Part shown: one piece after another, positions 1 to 5,772 of the stretch
Position numbering within the stretch: position 1 is the stretch's first letter
Layout: each line of letters opens with the position of its first letter
Source: Candidatus Moranbacteria bacterium CG_4_8_14_3_um_filter_41_13
Lineage (GTDB): Bacteria; Patescibacteriota; Minisyncoccia; Moranbacterales; UBA1568
NCBI GenBank assembly: GCA_002782305.1
Contig: PFHN01000094.1
Location: 1-7,381, forward strand
Length of the DNA stretch: 7,381 bases
Reading direction: 5' to 3'
Translations under genes and position numbers: made by a program
The notes under the pieces: model-generated
Seen by the model: only the letters and a program-made list of their open reading frames with translations
Database searches by the model: none
Told to the model about the DNA's origin: nothing

Positions 1-164
1 AACCGGTGCCGATGCACCTGCGCAACGCTCCCACTAAACTGATGAAAGAAATCGGATATGGGAAAGCATATAAATACACACCAGATTTCAAGGACAAAGC
101 ATCAGCCAAGCAAGAATATCTTCCCGAAAAACTGCGCGGGAAGAAATATCTCCATCTTTCATAA
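1..164 (+). CDS. rarA: RarA (MgsA) replication-associated AAA+ ATPase, C-terminal fragment
   Basis: Only the last 53 codons are in the window, in the frame beginning at base 3, ending with TAA at 162-164. The translated tail reads VPMHLRNAPTKLMKEIGYGK, then a Lys/Tyr-rich stretch and QEYLPEKLRGKKY. This matches the end of the RarA/MgsA family, whose C-terminal tetramerisation region carries a conserved 'P.HLRNAPTKLMKE.GYG..Y.Y' block followed by 'YLP'. The family consists of AAA+ ATPases related to clamp loaders that act at stalled replication forks. The ATPase core lies upstream and cannot be checked. The protein stops a few residues after the YLP block, shorter than the proteobacterial forms, so the extreme C terminus is minimal. 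No terminator hairpin is visible directly after the stop. Identification rests on this motif block alone, which is distinctive. Confidence 0.82.
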   Translation, partial: PVPMHLRNAPTKLMKEIGYGKAYKYTPDFKDKASAKQEYLPEKLRGKKYLHLS

Positions 165-195
165 CATTTTTCCTGTTACCAGTCTTGACAAACAT

Positions 196-222
196 TTGCC
201 ACTTTCCCTCGGGGGGTATAAT
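196..222 (+). promoter_or_regulatory. Possible sigma70-type promoter in the rarA-pepA gap
   Basis: A perfect -10 hexamer TATAAT lies at 217-222, preceded by a G6 run. TTGCCA at 196-201 could be its -35, but the spacer is only 15 nt. A perfect TTGACA at 185-190 is 26 nt away, too far to be used with this -10. If active, transcription would start near 229 and read into 230-442 and pepA. The perfect -10 is the main support; an AT-rich region gives such hits by chance. Confidence 0.3.
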
Positions 223-376
223 GGATATGAAATTAAAAATAACAAAATAAAAAACACCTAGGTCATCAAGATATATTGTAGGAGGCATTATTCTTTTCTT
301 CGTAGGAGTAATTTCCGGGACAGCATTTTCTTCTTTTCTTCAGAAATCTGTGCCAAAGAATGCGACCAACGCTTGA
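221..376 (+). pseudogene. Possible remnant of a small single-helix membrane protein, interrupted by TAA
   Basis: Reading from ATG at 221 gives nine codons (MDMKLKITK), a TAA stop at 248-250, then 41 further open codons to TGA at 374-376. The part after the stop starts with a basic stretch (KTPRSSRY), followed by a hydrophobic, Gly-rich helix (IVGGIILFFVGVISGTAF) and a polar tail (QKSVPKNATNA). Basic then hydrophobic then polar is the pattern of a signal anchor, and it continues on both sides of the stop. The ATG overlaps the TATAAT at 217-222, so a transcript from that promoter would not include this start. No ATG, GTG or TTG start follows the stop in frame; a perfect AGGAGG (280-285) precedes only ATT codons. 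I do not recognise the family. It may be a decayed gene, a sequencing error, or a chance open frame. Confidence 0.25.
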
Positions 377-406
377 GAGGCTAAAAAATTAATTCATCAT
401 AAAAAA

Positions 407-415
407 TGATATACT
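407..415 (+). promoter_or_regulatory. Extended -10 promoter element upstream of pepA
   Basis: TGATATACT at 407-415 has the extended -10 layout (TG, one base, then TATACT). Transcription would start near 421-423, leaving a leader of about 20 nt before the pepA ATG at 443. No good -35 is seen 17 nt upstream (about AATTAA), which is tolerated by extended -10 promoters. The position is right for pepA but the call rests on one motif. Confidence 0.4.
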
Positions 416-442
416 GGAATACTTATCATTTACATATTTTCT

Positions 443-1819
443 ATGCAATTTCTTTTTACAAAAAATTTTCCTGAGACAGTCACTCGTGTTCATCTTGTCG
501 ATACGGAGGTTGATGAGGTGGTGCGAGAAGGAAGCACGAAGAATCTTTCTTTTGGTATTGGTGTTCGTGAGAAAATGACCAGACGGAAATTGATGCTTTT
601 GGTGAGACGAGTGATGATGTCTGTCAAGGAACATCAGGTCGAGGAATGTGCTCTATACTGGGAAGAATGGCAGTTCCAACATCTTATGATTGATGAATCA
701 GAAATGGCAGAAATATTTGCTACGAATGCCCTTATGACAGATTTCTCTTTTGATATATTCAAAACAAAACCGAAAGATGGTTTTCGGAAAGTAGAGAAAA
801 TATTTTTTGCGAGTGCTGTTCAATCACGAATATCCAAGGGGCTGAAAAAAGGTATCATCATCGGTGAAGAAGTGAATCGGTCACGCCATATTGCCACGAT
901 GCCTGGAGGGGAAATGACTCCGTCGCTTCTCGCTTCGCATGCGAAGCAGTCCATCAAAGGTTTACCGATCAAACTTTCCGTCTTAGGTGAGAAAGAAATG
1001 AAGAAACTGAAGATGGGTGGTATTATCGGAGTTGGTGAGGGTTCAAGAGAGAAATCATGTTTCATAGTACTCGAATATTTTGGAACGGATAAGAAACAGG
1101 CTCCCATAGTACTCGTAGGCAAGGGTGTGACGTTTGATACAGGCGGTATCAATCTCAAACCGAGTGATAGTATTTTCGGAATGAATATGGATATGTCTGG
1201 TGGGGCATCGGTTATTCACGCGCTCACTTCAGCGGTACGACTCAAAATGAAGAAGAATATTGTGGCACTGATTCCAGCCGTGGAAAATATGGCATCAGGA
1301 TCGAGTTATCGCCCTGGAGATATTCTACGTTCGATGTCAGGGAAAACGATCGAAGTTTTGAATACAGATGCCGAAGGAAGAATCATTCTGGCTGATGCGC
1401 TCATTTATGCAAAGAAATACAGACCATCACTCGTGGTGGATGTAGCGACACTCACTGGTGCTGCGCTCGTGGCACTCGGTGAACGTGCGTCTGCACTGTT
1501 CACACAGGATGAAAAACTCGAAACACTTTTCAGACATCTCGGTGAAGAAAGCGGAGACTATGTTTGGCCACTCCCACTTTGGGATGATTATGATGATGAA
1601 GTGAAGGGGACGTTTGGTGATGTCGCCAATCTTGGCAAGACGCGCTGGGGAGGCGCGATAACCGCAGCTATTTTTCTCAAGCAATTTGTTGACAAAGCTT
1701 ATCCATGGGTGCATCTCGATATTGCGCCTCGTATGACGACGCTTCCTGATGAATTCCTTGCCAAGGGTTCGGCTGGCGCACCAGTGCGTCTTCTTGTAAA
1801 ACTTCTTGAAAAATTCTGA
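443..1819 (+). CDS. pepA: Leucyl (cytosol) aminopeptidase, peptidase family M17
   Basis: This 458-residue protein is an M17 leucyl aminopeptidase, a cytosolic two-metal exopeptidase that removes N-terminal residues from peptides, here probably for peptide turnover. The C-terminal catalytic half is complete. VGKGVTFDTGG contributes Lys227 and Asp232, MDMSGG contributes Asp250, and the family signature NTDAEGR contributes Asp309 and Glu311, giving all five metal ligands. The catalytic residues Lys239 (in NLKP) and Arg313 are also present. Each aligns with the E. coli PepA residue at a constant offset of 43, so there is no gap through the active site. The N-terminal domain (about 1-150) is divergent, as usual in M17. 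ATG 443 is the only sensible start and has no Shine-Dalgarno sequence. An intrinsic terminator follows the TGA stop, so the gene is transcribed separately from the dcw cluster. The DNA-binding role known for E. coli PepA cannot be inferred. Confidence 0.95.
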   Translation: MQFLFTKNFPETVTRVHLVDTEVDEVVREGSTKNLSFGIGVREKMTRRKLMLLVRRVMMSVKEHQVEECALYWEEWQFQHLMIDESEMAEIFATNALMTDFSFDIFKTKPKDGFRKVEKIFFASAVQSRISKGLKKGIIIGEEVNRSRHIATMPGGEMTPSLLASHAKQSIKGLPIKLSVLGEKEMKKLKMGGIIGVGEGSREKSCFIVLEYFGTDKKQAPIVLVGKGVTFDTGGINLKPSDSIFGMNMDMSGGASVIHALTSAVRLKMKKNIVALIPAVENMASGSSYRPGDILRSMSGKTIEVLNTDAEGRIILADALIYAKKYRPSLVVDVATLTGAALVALGERASALFTQDEKLETLFRHLGEESGDYVWPLPLWDDYDDEVKGTFGDVANLGKTRWGGAITAAIFLKQFVDKAYPWVHLDIAPRMTTLPDEFLAKGSAGAPVRLLVKLLEKF

Positions 1820-1872
1820 TTATGATAATAATGAAATAAACAGATTTTTCTCCATTGCATAAGTATACTGAG

Positions 1873-1898
1873 AAACGGCTTGAAAAGGCTGTTTTTTT
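1873..1898 (+). terminator. Rho-independent terminator after pepA
   Basis: The stem AAACGGCTT (1873-1881) pairs with AGGCTGTTT (1886-1894) around a GAAA tetraloop (1882-1885). That gives nine pairs, two of them G-U. A run of seven T (1892-1898) starts within the 3' arm and provides the U tract. The position, 54 nt after the pepA stop and 18 nt before the -35 of the mraZ promoter, fits separation of the two transcription units. Confidence 0.78.
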
Positions 1899-1915
1899 GG
1901 TGCATAACTTTTGTG

Positions 1916-1944
1916 TTGACGTATGATATGAAGTGGCGTAAAAT
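1916..1944 (+). promoter_or_regulatory. Sigma70-type promoter of the mraZ (dcw) operon
   Basis: TTGACG (1916-1921, 5 of 6 consensus) and TAAAAT (1939-1944, 5 of 6) are separated by exactly 17 nt. The expected start is near 1951, leaving a leader of about 45 nt before the mraZ ATG. It is the best promoter in the window, and the operator repeats cover its spacer, -10 and leader. Confidence 0.78.
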
Positions 1945-1978
1945 GGGGACGTGTGAAATAAAAGTGGGTTGAAGTGGG
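1933..1978 (+). promoter_or_regulatory. MraZ operator: phased GTGGG-type boxes
   Basis: Two exact GTGGG boxes lie at 1964-1968 and 1974-1978, separated by five bases and both within AAGTGGG. Further related boxes continue upstream at one-turn spacing: GTGAA (1953-1957), ATGGG (1943-1947) and GTGGC (1933-1937). The starts are 10, 10, 11 and 10 bp apart, so all five face the same side of the helix. MraZ is known to bind directly repeated TGGG boxes separated by five bases in E. coli, and AAAGTG-type boxes in Mollicutes, upstream of its own gene. The two downstream boxes are secure; the three upstream ones are degenerate, and the middle one keeps only GTG. Confidence 0.68.
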
Positions 1979-1995
1979 GAATTTAAGAAAAAACT

Positions 1996-2430
1996 ATGTT
2001 CATCGGAGAATACTCACATACCATAGATCCAAAAAAACGCCTCGCGCTTCCTTCGAAGTTTCGCTTAGAACTTGGAAGTAAAGTTATTGTGACACGTGGA
2101 CTTGATAATTGTTTGTTTGTATACCCGATGAAAGTATGGGAAGAGCTCGCGACGAAACTTGGGACACTGCCAGTCGGTGAAGCAGGAACACGAAGTTTCA
2201 TTCGCGTTATGCTGGCTGGAGCAACCGATGTGGAACTCGATAGTCAGGGACGAATTCTTCTTCCAGAATATTTGAAAAATGATGGTGATCTGAAAAAAGA
2301 TGTAACGATTGTTGGTCTTTTCAATAGGCTTGAAATTTGGGATACCGTGAAATGGAATAAATACAAGAGTCAGGCTGAGAAGAATACTGGAAAGATCGCA
2401 GAAGATTTGGGTAAGCTTGGAATCTACTAG
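1996..2430 (+). CDS. mraZ: MraZ transcriptional regulator of the dcw cluster
   Basis: A 144-residue protein with the tandem SpoVT/AbrB-like fold of MraZ, close to the usual family length. The first half begins MFIGEYSHTIDPKKRLALP, in which Asp11 to Arg15 correspond to the conserved D.KGR turn. Here Lys replaces the usual Gly. The second half has LDSQGRILLP (Asp82 to Arg86), a canonical copy. MraZ forms ring-shaped oligomers that bind direct repeats upstream of their own gene and usually repress the operon, although activation is reported in some bacteria. Matching boxes lie immediately upstream (1933-1978), so autoregulation is likely. ATG 1996 gives the classic MF.GEY.H.ID start. No strong Shine-Dalgarno sequence precedes it. 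It is the first gene of the operon and is separated from rsmH by an unusual repeat element. Confidence 0.96.
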   Translation: MFIGEYSHTIDPKKRLALPSKFRLELGSKVIVTRGLDNCLFVYPMKVWEELATKLGTLPVGEAGTRSFIRVMLAGATDVELDSQGRILLPEYLKNDGDLKKDVTIVGLFNRLEIWDTVKWNKYKSQAEKNTGKIAEDLGKLGIY

Positions 2431-2468
2431 AATAAATTTTTAATTTCTAATTTTCAATTTTTAAACAA

Positions 2469-2477
2469 TGATATAAT
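2469..2477 (+). promoter_or_regulatory. Extended -10 inside the repeat element, possible rsmH promoter
   Basis: TGATATAATG begins at 2469; TATAAT (2472-2477) is a perfect -10 preceded by TG and one base. Only a poor -35 (TTTTCA, 2451-2456, 15-nt spacer) is present. A start near 2484 would place the inner hairpin in an rsmH leader of about 105 nt. If used, rsmH and downstream genes could be transcribed independently of MraZ control. Confidence 0.35.
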
Positions 2478-2482
2478 GTTTT

Positions 2483-2526
2483 AATTTTCAAATGTCCTCA
2501 TTGAATTAGAGATGTATTTGAAAATT
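2483..2526 (+). repeat. Inner hairpin of the mraZ-rsmH element
   Basis: AATTTTCAAAT (2483-2493) is perfectly complementary to ATTTGAAAATT (2516-2526). Two further G-T pairs (2494 with 2515, 2495 with 2514) can extend it inward, leaving a loop of 18 nt. There is no T-tract after the 3' arm (it runs into CTGTCATT), so it does not look like an intrinsic terminator. It may form a leader structure or simply belong to the repeat family. Confidence 0.45.
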
Positions 2527-2589
2527 CTGTCATTAGAAATTCATTAGAAATTAAGAATTGAAAATTGAAAATTGAAAATTATCGAACGT

Positions 2590-3549
2590 ATGACTAAACA
2601 TATTCCAGTATTGCTTGAAGAGACTATAGGGGGTTTGTACCTTAAGAAAGGAGATATCGTCGTTGATGCAACATTTGGTGGTGGCGGATATACCAAAGAA
2701 ATACTGAAACGTGTTCTGCCAGGAGGGAAAGTCATCGCTATCGATACCGACCTCTCTGCCCTGACGTCTTTCACAGAAAGGGCCAAGGAAGATGCTTTTC
2801 TTTCTTCGGTACTGAAGCAAGAAGCATTAGTACTCGTACAGAGCAATTATTCGGCACTCGAGTCGATATTAGAGGAGCGAGGAATAGAAACGATCGATGC
2901 CTTGGTTGCTGATCTCGGGTTTTCTTCTGATCAGATAGAGGCAGGAGAGAGAGGACTGAGTTTTCTTCTTCGTGGTCCACTCGATATGAGACTCAATCGT
3001 GAAGTTGGAATTACTGCAGGAGAGATAGTAAACACCTTCTCTCTTGAAGCCCTCGAAAAAATCTTGCGAGATCTCGGAGATGAAAGTGAATACTGGCGTA
3101 TAGCTCAATCTATCGTAAAAACAAGAGAAGAAAAGTCTTTTACGACAACAGATGAATTACGAGAGATGATCGAAAGAGTATATCCCAAAAGCAAACGGTA
3201 TAAGATGAAAATCCACCCAGCCACAAAAACGTTCCAAGCTCTCCGTATAGCAGTCAATGAAGAAGAAAAACATCTGGGTGATTTTCTGAAGCAAGCAAAG
3301 AATCGGCTGAGAAAGGGAGGGAAGATAGCTATAGTAACGTTTCATTCTGGAGAGGATAAGAAGGTGAAACAGTTTTGGAAGGAAGAAGCCGAAGGGTGTA
3401 TTTGTCCACCGGGTTTCCCAATTTGCAAATGTGGTAATAAGCCGAAAGTGAAAATACTCACGAAGAAGCCTATCATTCCTACAGCAGAAGAAATACAAAA
3501 CAACCCAAGAGCGCGCAGTGCAAAACTTCGAATCGTAGAAAAAATCTAG
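2590..3549 (+). CDS. rsmH: 16S rRNA (cytosine(1402)-N(4))-methyltransferase RsmH (MraW)
   Basis: This 319-residue SAM-dependent methyltransferase is expected to N4-methylate C1402 in the decoding centre of 16S rRNA. The SAM-binding loop is DATFGGGGYT (residues 26-35), followed by the acidic IDTD (51-54). Family blocks follow in order: ADLGFSSDQIE (107-117), GPLDMRLN (129-136), HPATKTFQALRIAVNEE (209-225), VTFHSGEDKKVK (249-260) and NPRARSAKLR (305-314). Two deviations are visible: GYT where GHS/GHT is usual, and FHSGED where FHSLED is usual. A CxC-x6-CxC cluster (Cys270, 272, 279, 281) sits before the C-terminal block. ATG 2590 gives the standard MTKHIPVLLEE start; an in-frame ATT 18 nt earlier lies inside the repeat and is unlikely. 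The gene lies in its standard place after mraZ. Confidence 0.95.
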   Translation: MTKHIPVLLEETIGGLYLKKGDIVVDATFGGGGYTKEILKRVLPGGKVIAIDTDLSALTSFTERAKEDAFLSSVLKQEALVLVQSNYSALESILEERGIETIDALVADLGFSSDQIEAGERGLSFLLRGPLDMRLNREVGITAGEIVNTFSLEALEKILRDLGDESEYWRIAQSIVKTREEKSFTTTDELREMIERVYPKSKRYKMKIHPATKTFQALRIAVNEEEKHLGDFLKQAKNRLRKGGKIAIVTFHSGEDKKVKQFWKEEAEGCICPPGFPICKCGNKPKVKILTKKPIIPTAEEIQNNPRARSAKLRIVEKI

Positions 3550-3573
3550 AGAATCGAAAAAAACAAAAAAAAT

Positions 3574-3936
3574 ATGCGTATATATTGTCAAAAAGATAAC
3601 ACCAGGGGGAGTATATGGAGCGCAGAATTACCCGGTTCTGTACATATGTTCATTCTCAGTGTTTTGATGGTTGTGTTTGTTGCTGGTGGAGGATATCTCT
3701 ATTCAGTCAATAGGAATGCTGTGCAAGGATACCATTTGCGAACACTGGAGAAAGAGATGAGTATGCTCAAACAGCAGAATGCGGAACTGCGGATTGCGGA
3801 GATGGATCTTCAGTCTCTGGGTCGTATCGAAACAGAGGAAGAGACACTTCGTATGCAGAAAATTGATGATGCGGTTTATATCGAAGAATATAAGAATGAT
3901 GATTCTCGCTTAAGTCGACCGGTGGCCCTGAAATAG
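3574..3936 (+). CDS. ftsL: FtsL/DivIC-like bitopic cell-division protein
   Basis: This 120-residue protein has a short cytoplasmic N terminus (about 1-24), one membrane helix (about 25-45, MFILSVLMVVFVAGGGYLYS) and an extracytoplasmic coiled-coil-like segment (about 52-95, LEKEMSMLKQQNAELRIAE) with heptad spacing of Leu, Met and Ile. The acidic tail ends at residue 120. This is the plan of FtsL/DivIC septum-formation proteins, which pair through their coiled coils, bridge to FtsQ/DivIB and activate the FtsW-FtsI synthase. Sequence conservation in this family is low, so the call relies on topology, length and position between rsmH and ftsI, the normal place of ftsL. It begins 24 nt after rsmH in an A-rich spacer with no Shine-Dalgarno sequence. 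DivIC-like rather than FtsL proper remains possible. Confidence 0.75.
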   Translation: MRIYCQKDNTRGSIWSAELPGSVHMFILSVLMVVFVAGGGYLYSVNRNAVQGYHLRTLEKEMSMLKQQNAELRIAEMDLQSLGRIETEEETLRMQKIDDAVYIEEYKNDDSRLSRPVALK

Positions 3937-3989
3937 TACAATGAAACTTTTTCTGGACATTTGCAGACAGGATAGAGAATGAAAATATT

Positions 3990-5765
3990 ATGCAACATCC
4001 AGGAAGATTTCAATCATCACGCAGGGACACAAAGAAAACTTTTTCCTTTGGAATGAGTCGTGTGAAAGTACTCTTTTTTGTTATTTTTTTCATGAGCAGT
4101 GCTCTCGTGATACGTCTTTATTTCATCCAAGTGATGGGTCATGAGAAGTGGTCTGCGCTGGCTGAAAATCAGCATACTATTTCACAGGAACTCTCAGCAA
4201 ATAGAGGGGAAATATATATTCACGATGGAAACGGGAGGTATCCTCTCGGAGTAAACCGTGAATATCAGATGGTGTATGCTTCGCCTAAGGATATCATTGA
4301 GAAAGATCGTTCTGCTATTGAGTTATCTCGTGTTTTAGGTGTTGAAGCTGGCATACTTCGAGGAAAATTTGATATTCCCGATGATCCGTTTGAGGTTATT
4401 AAGAAACGTTTGAATGACAATGAAGTAGACGAAGTGAAGGCACTGCATCTCAAAGGAATCGGACTCATTCCTGAAAAATATCGATATTATCCCGGAGGTA
4501 ATATCGCTTCTCAAGTCATCGGATTTACCAGTGTGAAGAATGAAAAAGAGCAGGGTATGTATGGTATTGAAGCATCACAGGATGCACTTCTTCGTGGTGA
4601 AACAGGGACGGTGTCACAAGAAAGAGATGCGTCAGGGAGATGGCTTCCTTTGTCGGATCGAGAAGTGACGCCATCACAAGATGGGAAGAGTTTACTTCTG
4701 ACGATTGACCGTGTCATTCAATATGAAACAGAGAAGCTCTTGAAAGAGTCAGTAGAACTCTATGCAGCAGATAGTGCCACAGCCGTTGTGATGGATCCAA
4801 AGACAGGAAGTATTTTGTCTATGGCCTCATTTCCTCAGTTCGATCCGAATGCCTATTCTCAAGTAGAGGATTTTTCGCTTTTTATGAATAAAGCGGTGAG
4901 TGCATCGTATGAGCCTGGTTCAATAATGAAACCCATTACGATGGCAATGGGTATCGAAGAAGGAAAGGTGTCACCCGGAACAGAATTTACTGATCCTGGT
5001 TCTGTCACTGAGTCAGGTTATACTATTCATAATTCAGAAAATAAATCATACGGAAGAAGTACAATGACGAAGGTACTTGAGCAATCTATCAATACGGGAG
5101 TAATTTTTGTTGAGAAACTTGTTGGAAATCAGAAGTTCGCAGAGTATCTGAGTGATTTTGGTTTTGGAGAGAAAACAGGTATAGAACTTCCAGCGGAACT
5201 TTCTGGTAATATAAATAACTTGAAAAATATAAAAGCCACACTTAGCTTCTTCACCGCGTCATTTGGTCAGGGTATTGCAGCAACACCAATACAGATGCTT
5301 TCTGCGTATGCTGCTCTCGCCAATGAAGGTAAACTTATGAAGCCACGCATCATTGATCGGATTATTTCTTCTGATGGAGAGGAGGAAGTGAGAGAACCAG
5401 AAGTGGTACGTCAAGTGGTGAGCAAACAAACGAGTGAGGCGTTGGGTAAAATGTTACGAAGTGTTGTAGTGAATGGTCACGGGAAAAAAGCCGATGTTCC
5501 TGGATATCTCGTGGGAGGGAAGACGGGTACAGCACAGGTAGCCAAGACGGGGAGTAAAGGATACGAAGACGGTATGAGTATCGGATCTTTCGTGGGATAT
5601 GCACCTATTAATGATCCGAAATTTGTCGTACTAGTGAAACTGGATAATCCCAAAAACGTCGAATGGGCTGAGTCAAGTGCAGCGCCGACATTTGGTAAAA
5701 TAATGAAATTTCTGCTAGAGTACGCCAAGATTAAACCGACGGAAGATATTGTGATAAAAAAGTAA
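3990..5765 (+). CDS. ftsI: FtsI/PBP-type septal peptidoglycan D,D-transpeptidase
   Basis: This 591-residue class B penicillin-binding protein is predicted to cross-link septal peptidoglycan outside the membrane, anchored by one N-terminal helix. A basic cytoplasmic tail (RRDTKK, 11-16) precedes the membrane segment (about 27-46). The PBP dimerisation domain spans about 65-225, with ANRGEIY near residue 70; the usual following DR.G is IHDGNG here. The transpeptidase domain spans about 260-580 with all three active-site motifs: SIMK (Ser311 nucleophile, Lys314) in YEPGSIMKP, SIN (366-368) and KTGT (511-514). There are no PASTA domains. The gene starts 53 nt after the ftsL-like gene and ends 7 nt before murF, so co-transcription is likely. 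ATG 3990 keeps the basic tail; Met22 is a shorter alternative. Position after ftsL supports FtsI rather than an elongation PBP2. Confidence 0.93.
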   Translation: MQHPGRFQSSRRDTKKTFSFGMSRVKVLFFVIFFMSSALVIRLYFIQVMGHEKWSALAENQHTISQELSANRGEIYIHDGNGRYPLGVNREYQMVYASPKDIIEKDRSAIELSRVLGVEAGILRGKFDIPDDPFEVIKKRLNDNEVDEVKALHLKGIGLIPEKYRYYPGGNIASQVIGFTSVKNEKEQGMYGIEASQDALLRGETGTVSQERDASGRWLPLSDREVTPSQDGKSLLLTIDRVIQYETEKLLKESVELYAADSATAVVMDPKTGSILSMASFPQFDPNAYSQVEDFSLFMNKAVSASYEPGSIMKPITMAMGIEEGKVSPGTEFTDPGSVTESGYTIHNSENKSYGRSTMTKVLEQSINTGVIFVEKLVGNQKFAEYLSDFGFGEKTGIELPAELSGNINNLKNIKATLSFFTASFGQGIAATPIQMLSAYAALANEGKLMKPRIIDRIISSDGEEEVREPEVVRQVVSKQTSEALGKMLRSVVVNGHGKKADVPGYLVGGKTGTAQVAKTGSKGYEDGMSIGSFVGYAPINDPKFVVLVKLDNPKNVEWAESSAAPTFGKIMKFLLEYAKIKPTEDIVIKK

Positions 5766-5772
5766 CACCGGT

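Larger units (their letters stand above)
2435..2580. repeat. AT-rich inverted-repeat element between mraZ and rsmH (MITE-like or regulatory)
   Basis: The two ends, 2435-2464 and 2551-2580, are inverted copies matching at 26 of 30 positions. Each is built from 7-bp AATTTTC-like units; on the + strand the right end contains GAAAATT three times in exact tandem (2560-2580). Inside are a perfect 11-bp inverted repeat (2483-2493 and 2516-2526), a tandem pair of CATTAGAAATT (2531-2541, 2542-2552) and an extended -10 (2469-2477). The element fills almost the whole 159-bp gap and stops 9 bp before the rsmH ATG. No clear target-site duplication is seen and there is no coding potential. It could be a non-autonomous mobile repeat, an intergenic repeat family, or a local structured leader; copy number elsewhere would decide. 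Confidence 0.6.

Noticed and set aside
185..222. TTGACA (185-190) paired with TATAAT (217-222) as one strong promoter
   Set aside because: Both hexamers are perfect but the spacer is 26 nt, far outside 16-18. Only a weaker pairing from TTGCCA is reported.
58..261. A 67-codon open frame starting inside the rarA tail
   Set aside because: It overlaps rarA in another frame, its composition is not protein-like, and the rarA frame has a clear family match.
1817..1833. Recoded TGA (glycine, as in some CPR lineages) at the pepA end
   Set aside because: The protein ends at the normal family length at this TGA, and no intact gene contains an internal TGA; standard code fits.
2483..2526. Inner hairpin of the repeat as a terminator after mraZ
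   Set aside because: The stem is AT-rich, the loop is long, and no T-tract follows the 3' arm.
2572..2589. Earlier ATT start for rsmH adding six residues
   Set aside because: It lies inside the inverted repeat, ATT starts are rare, and ATG 2590 gives the conserved MTKHIPVLLEE beginning.
3961..3989. TTGCAG and AATATT with 17-nt spacing as an ftsI promoter
   Set aside because: The -10 match is poor and the gene is 53 nt from ftsL in an evident operon.
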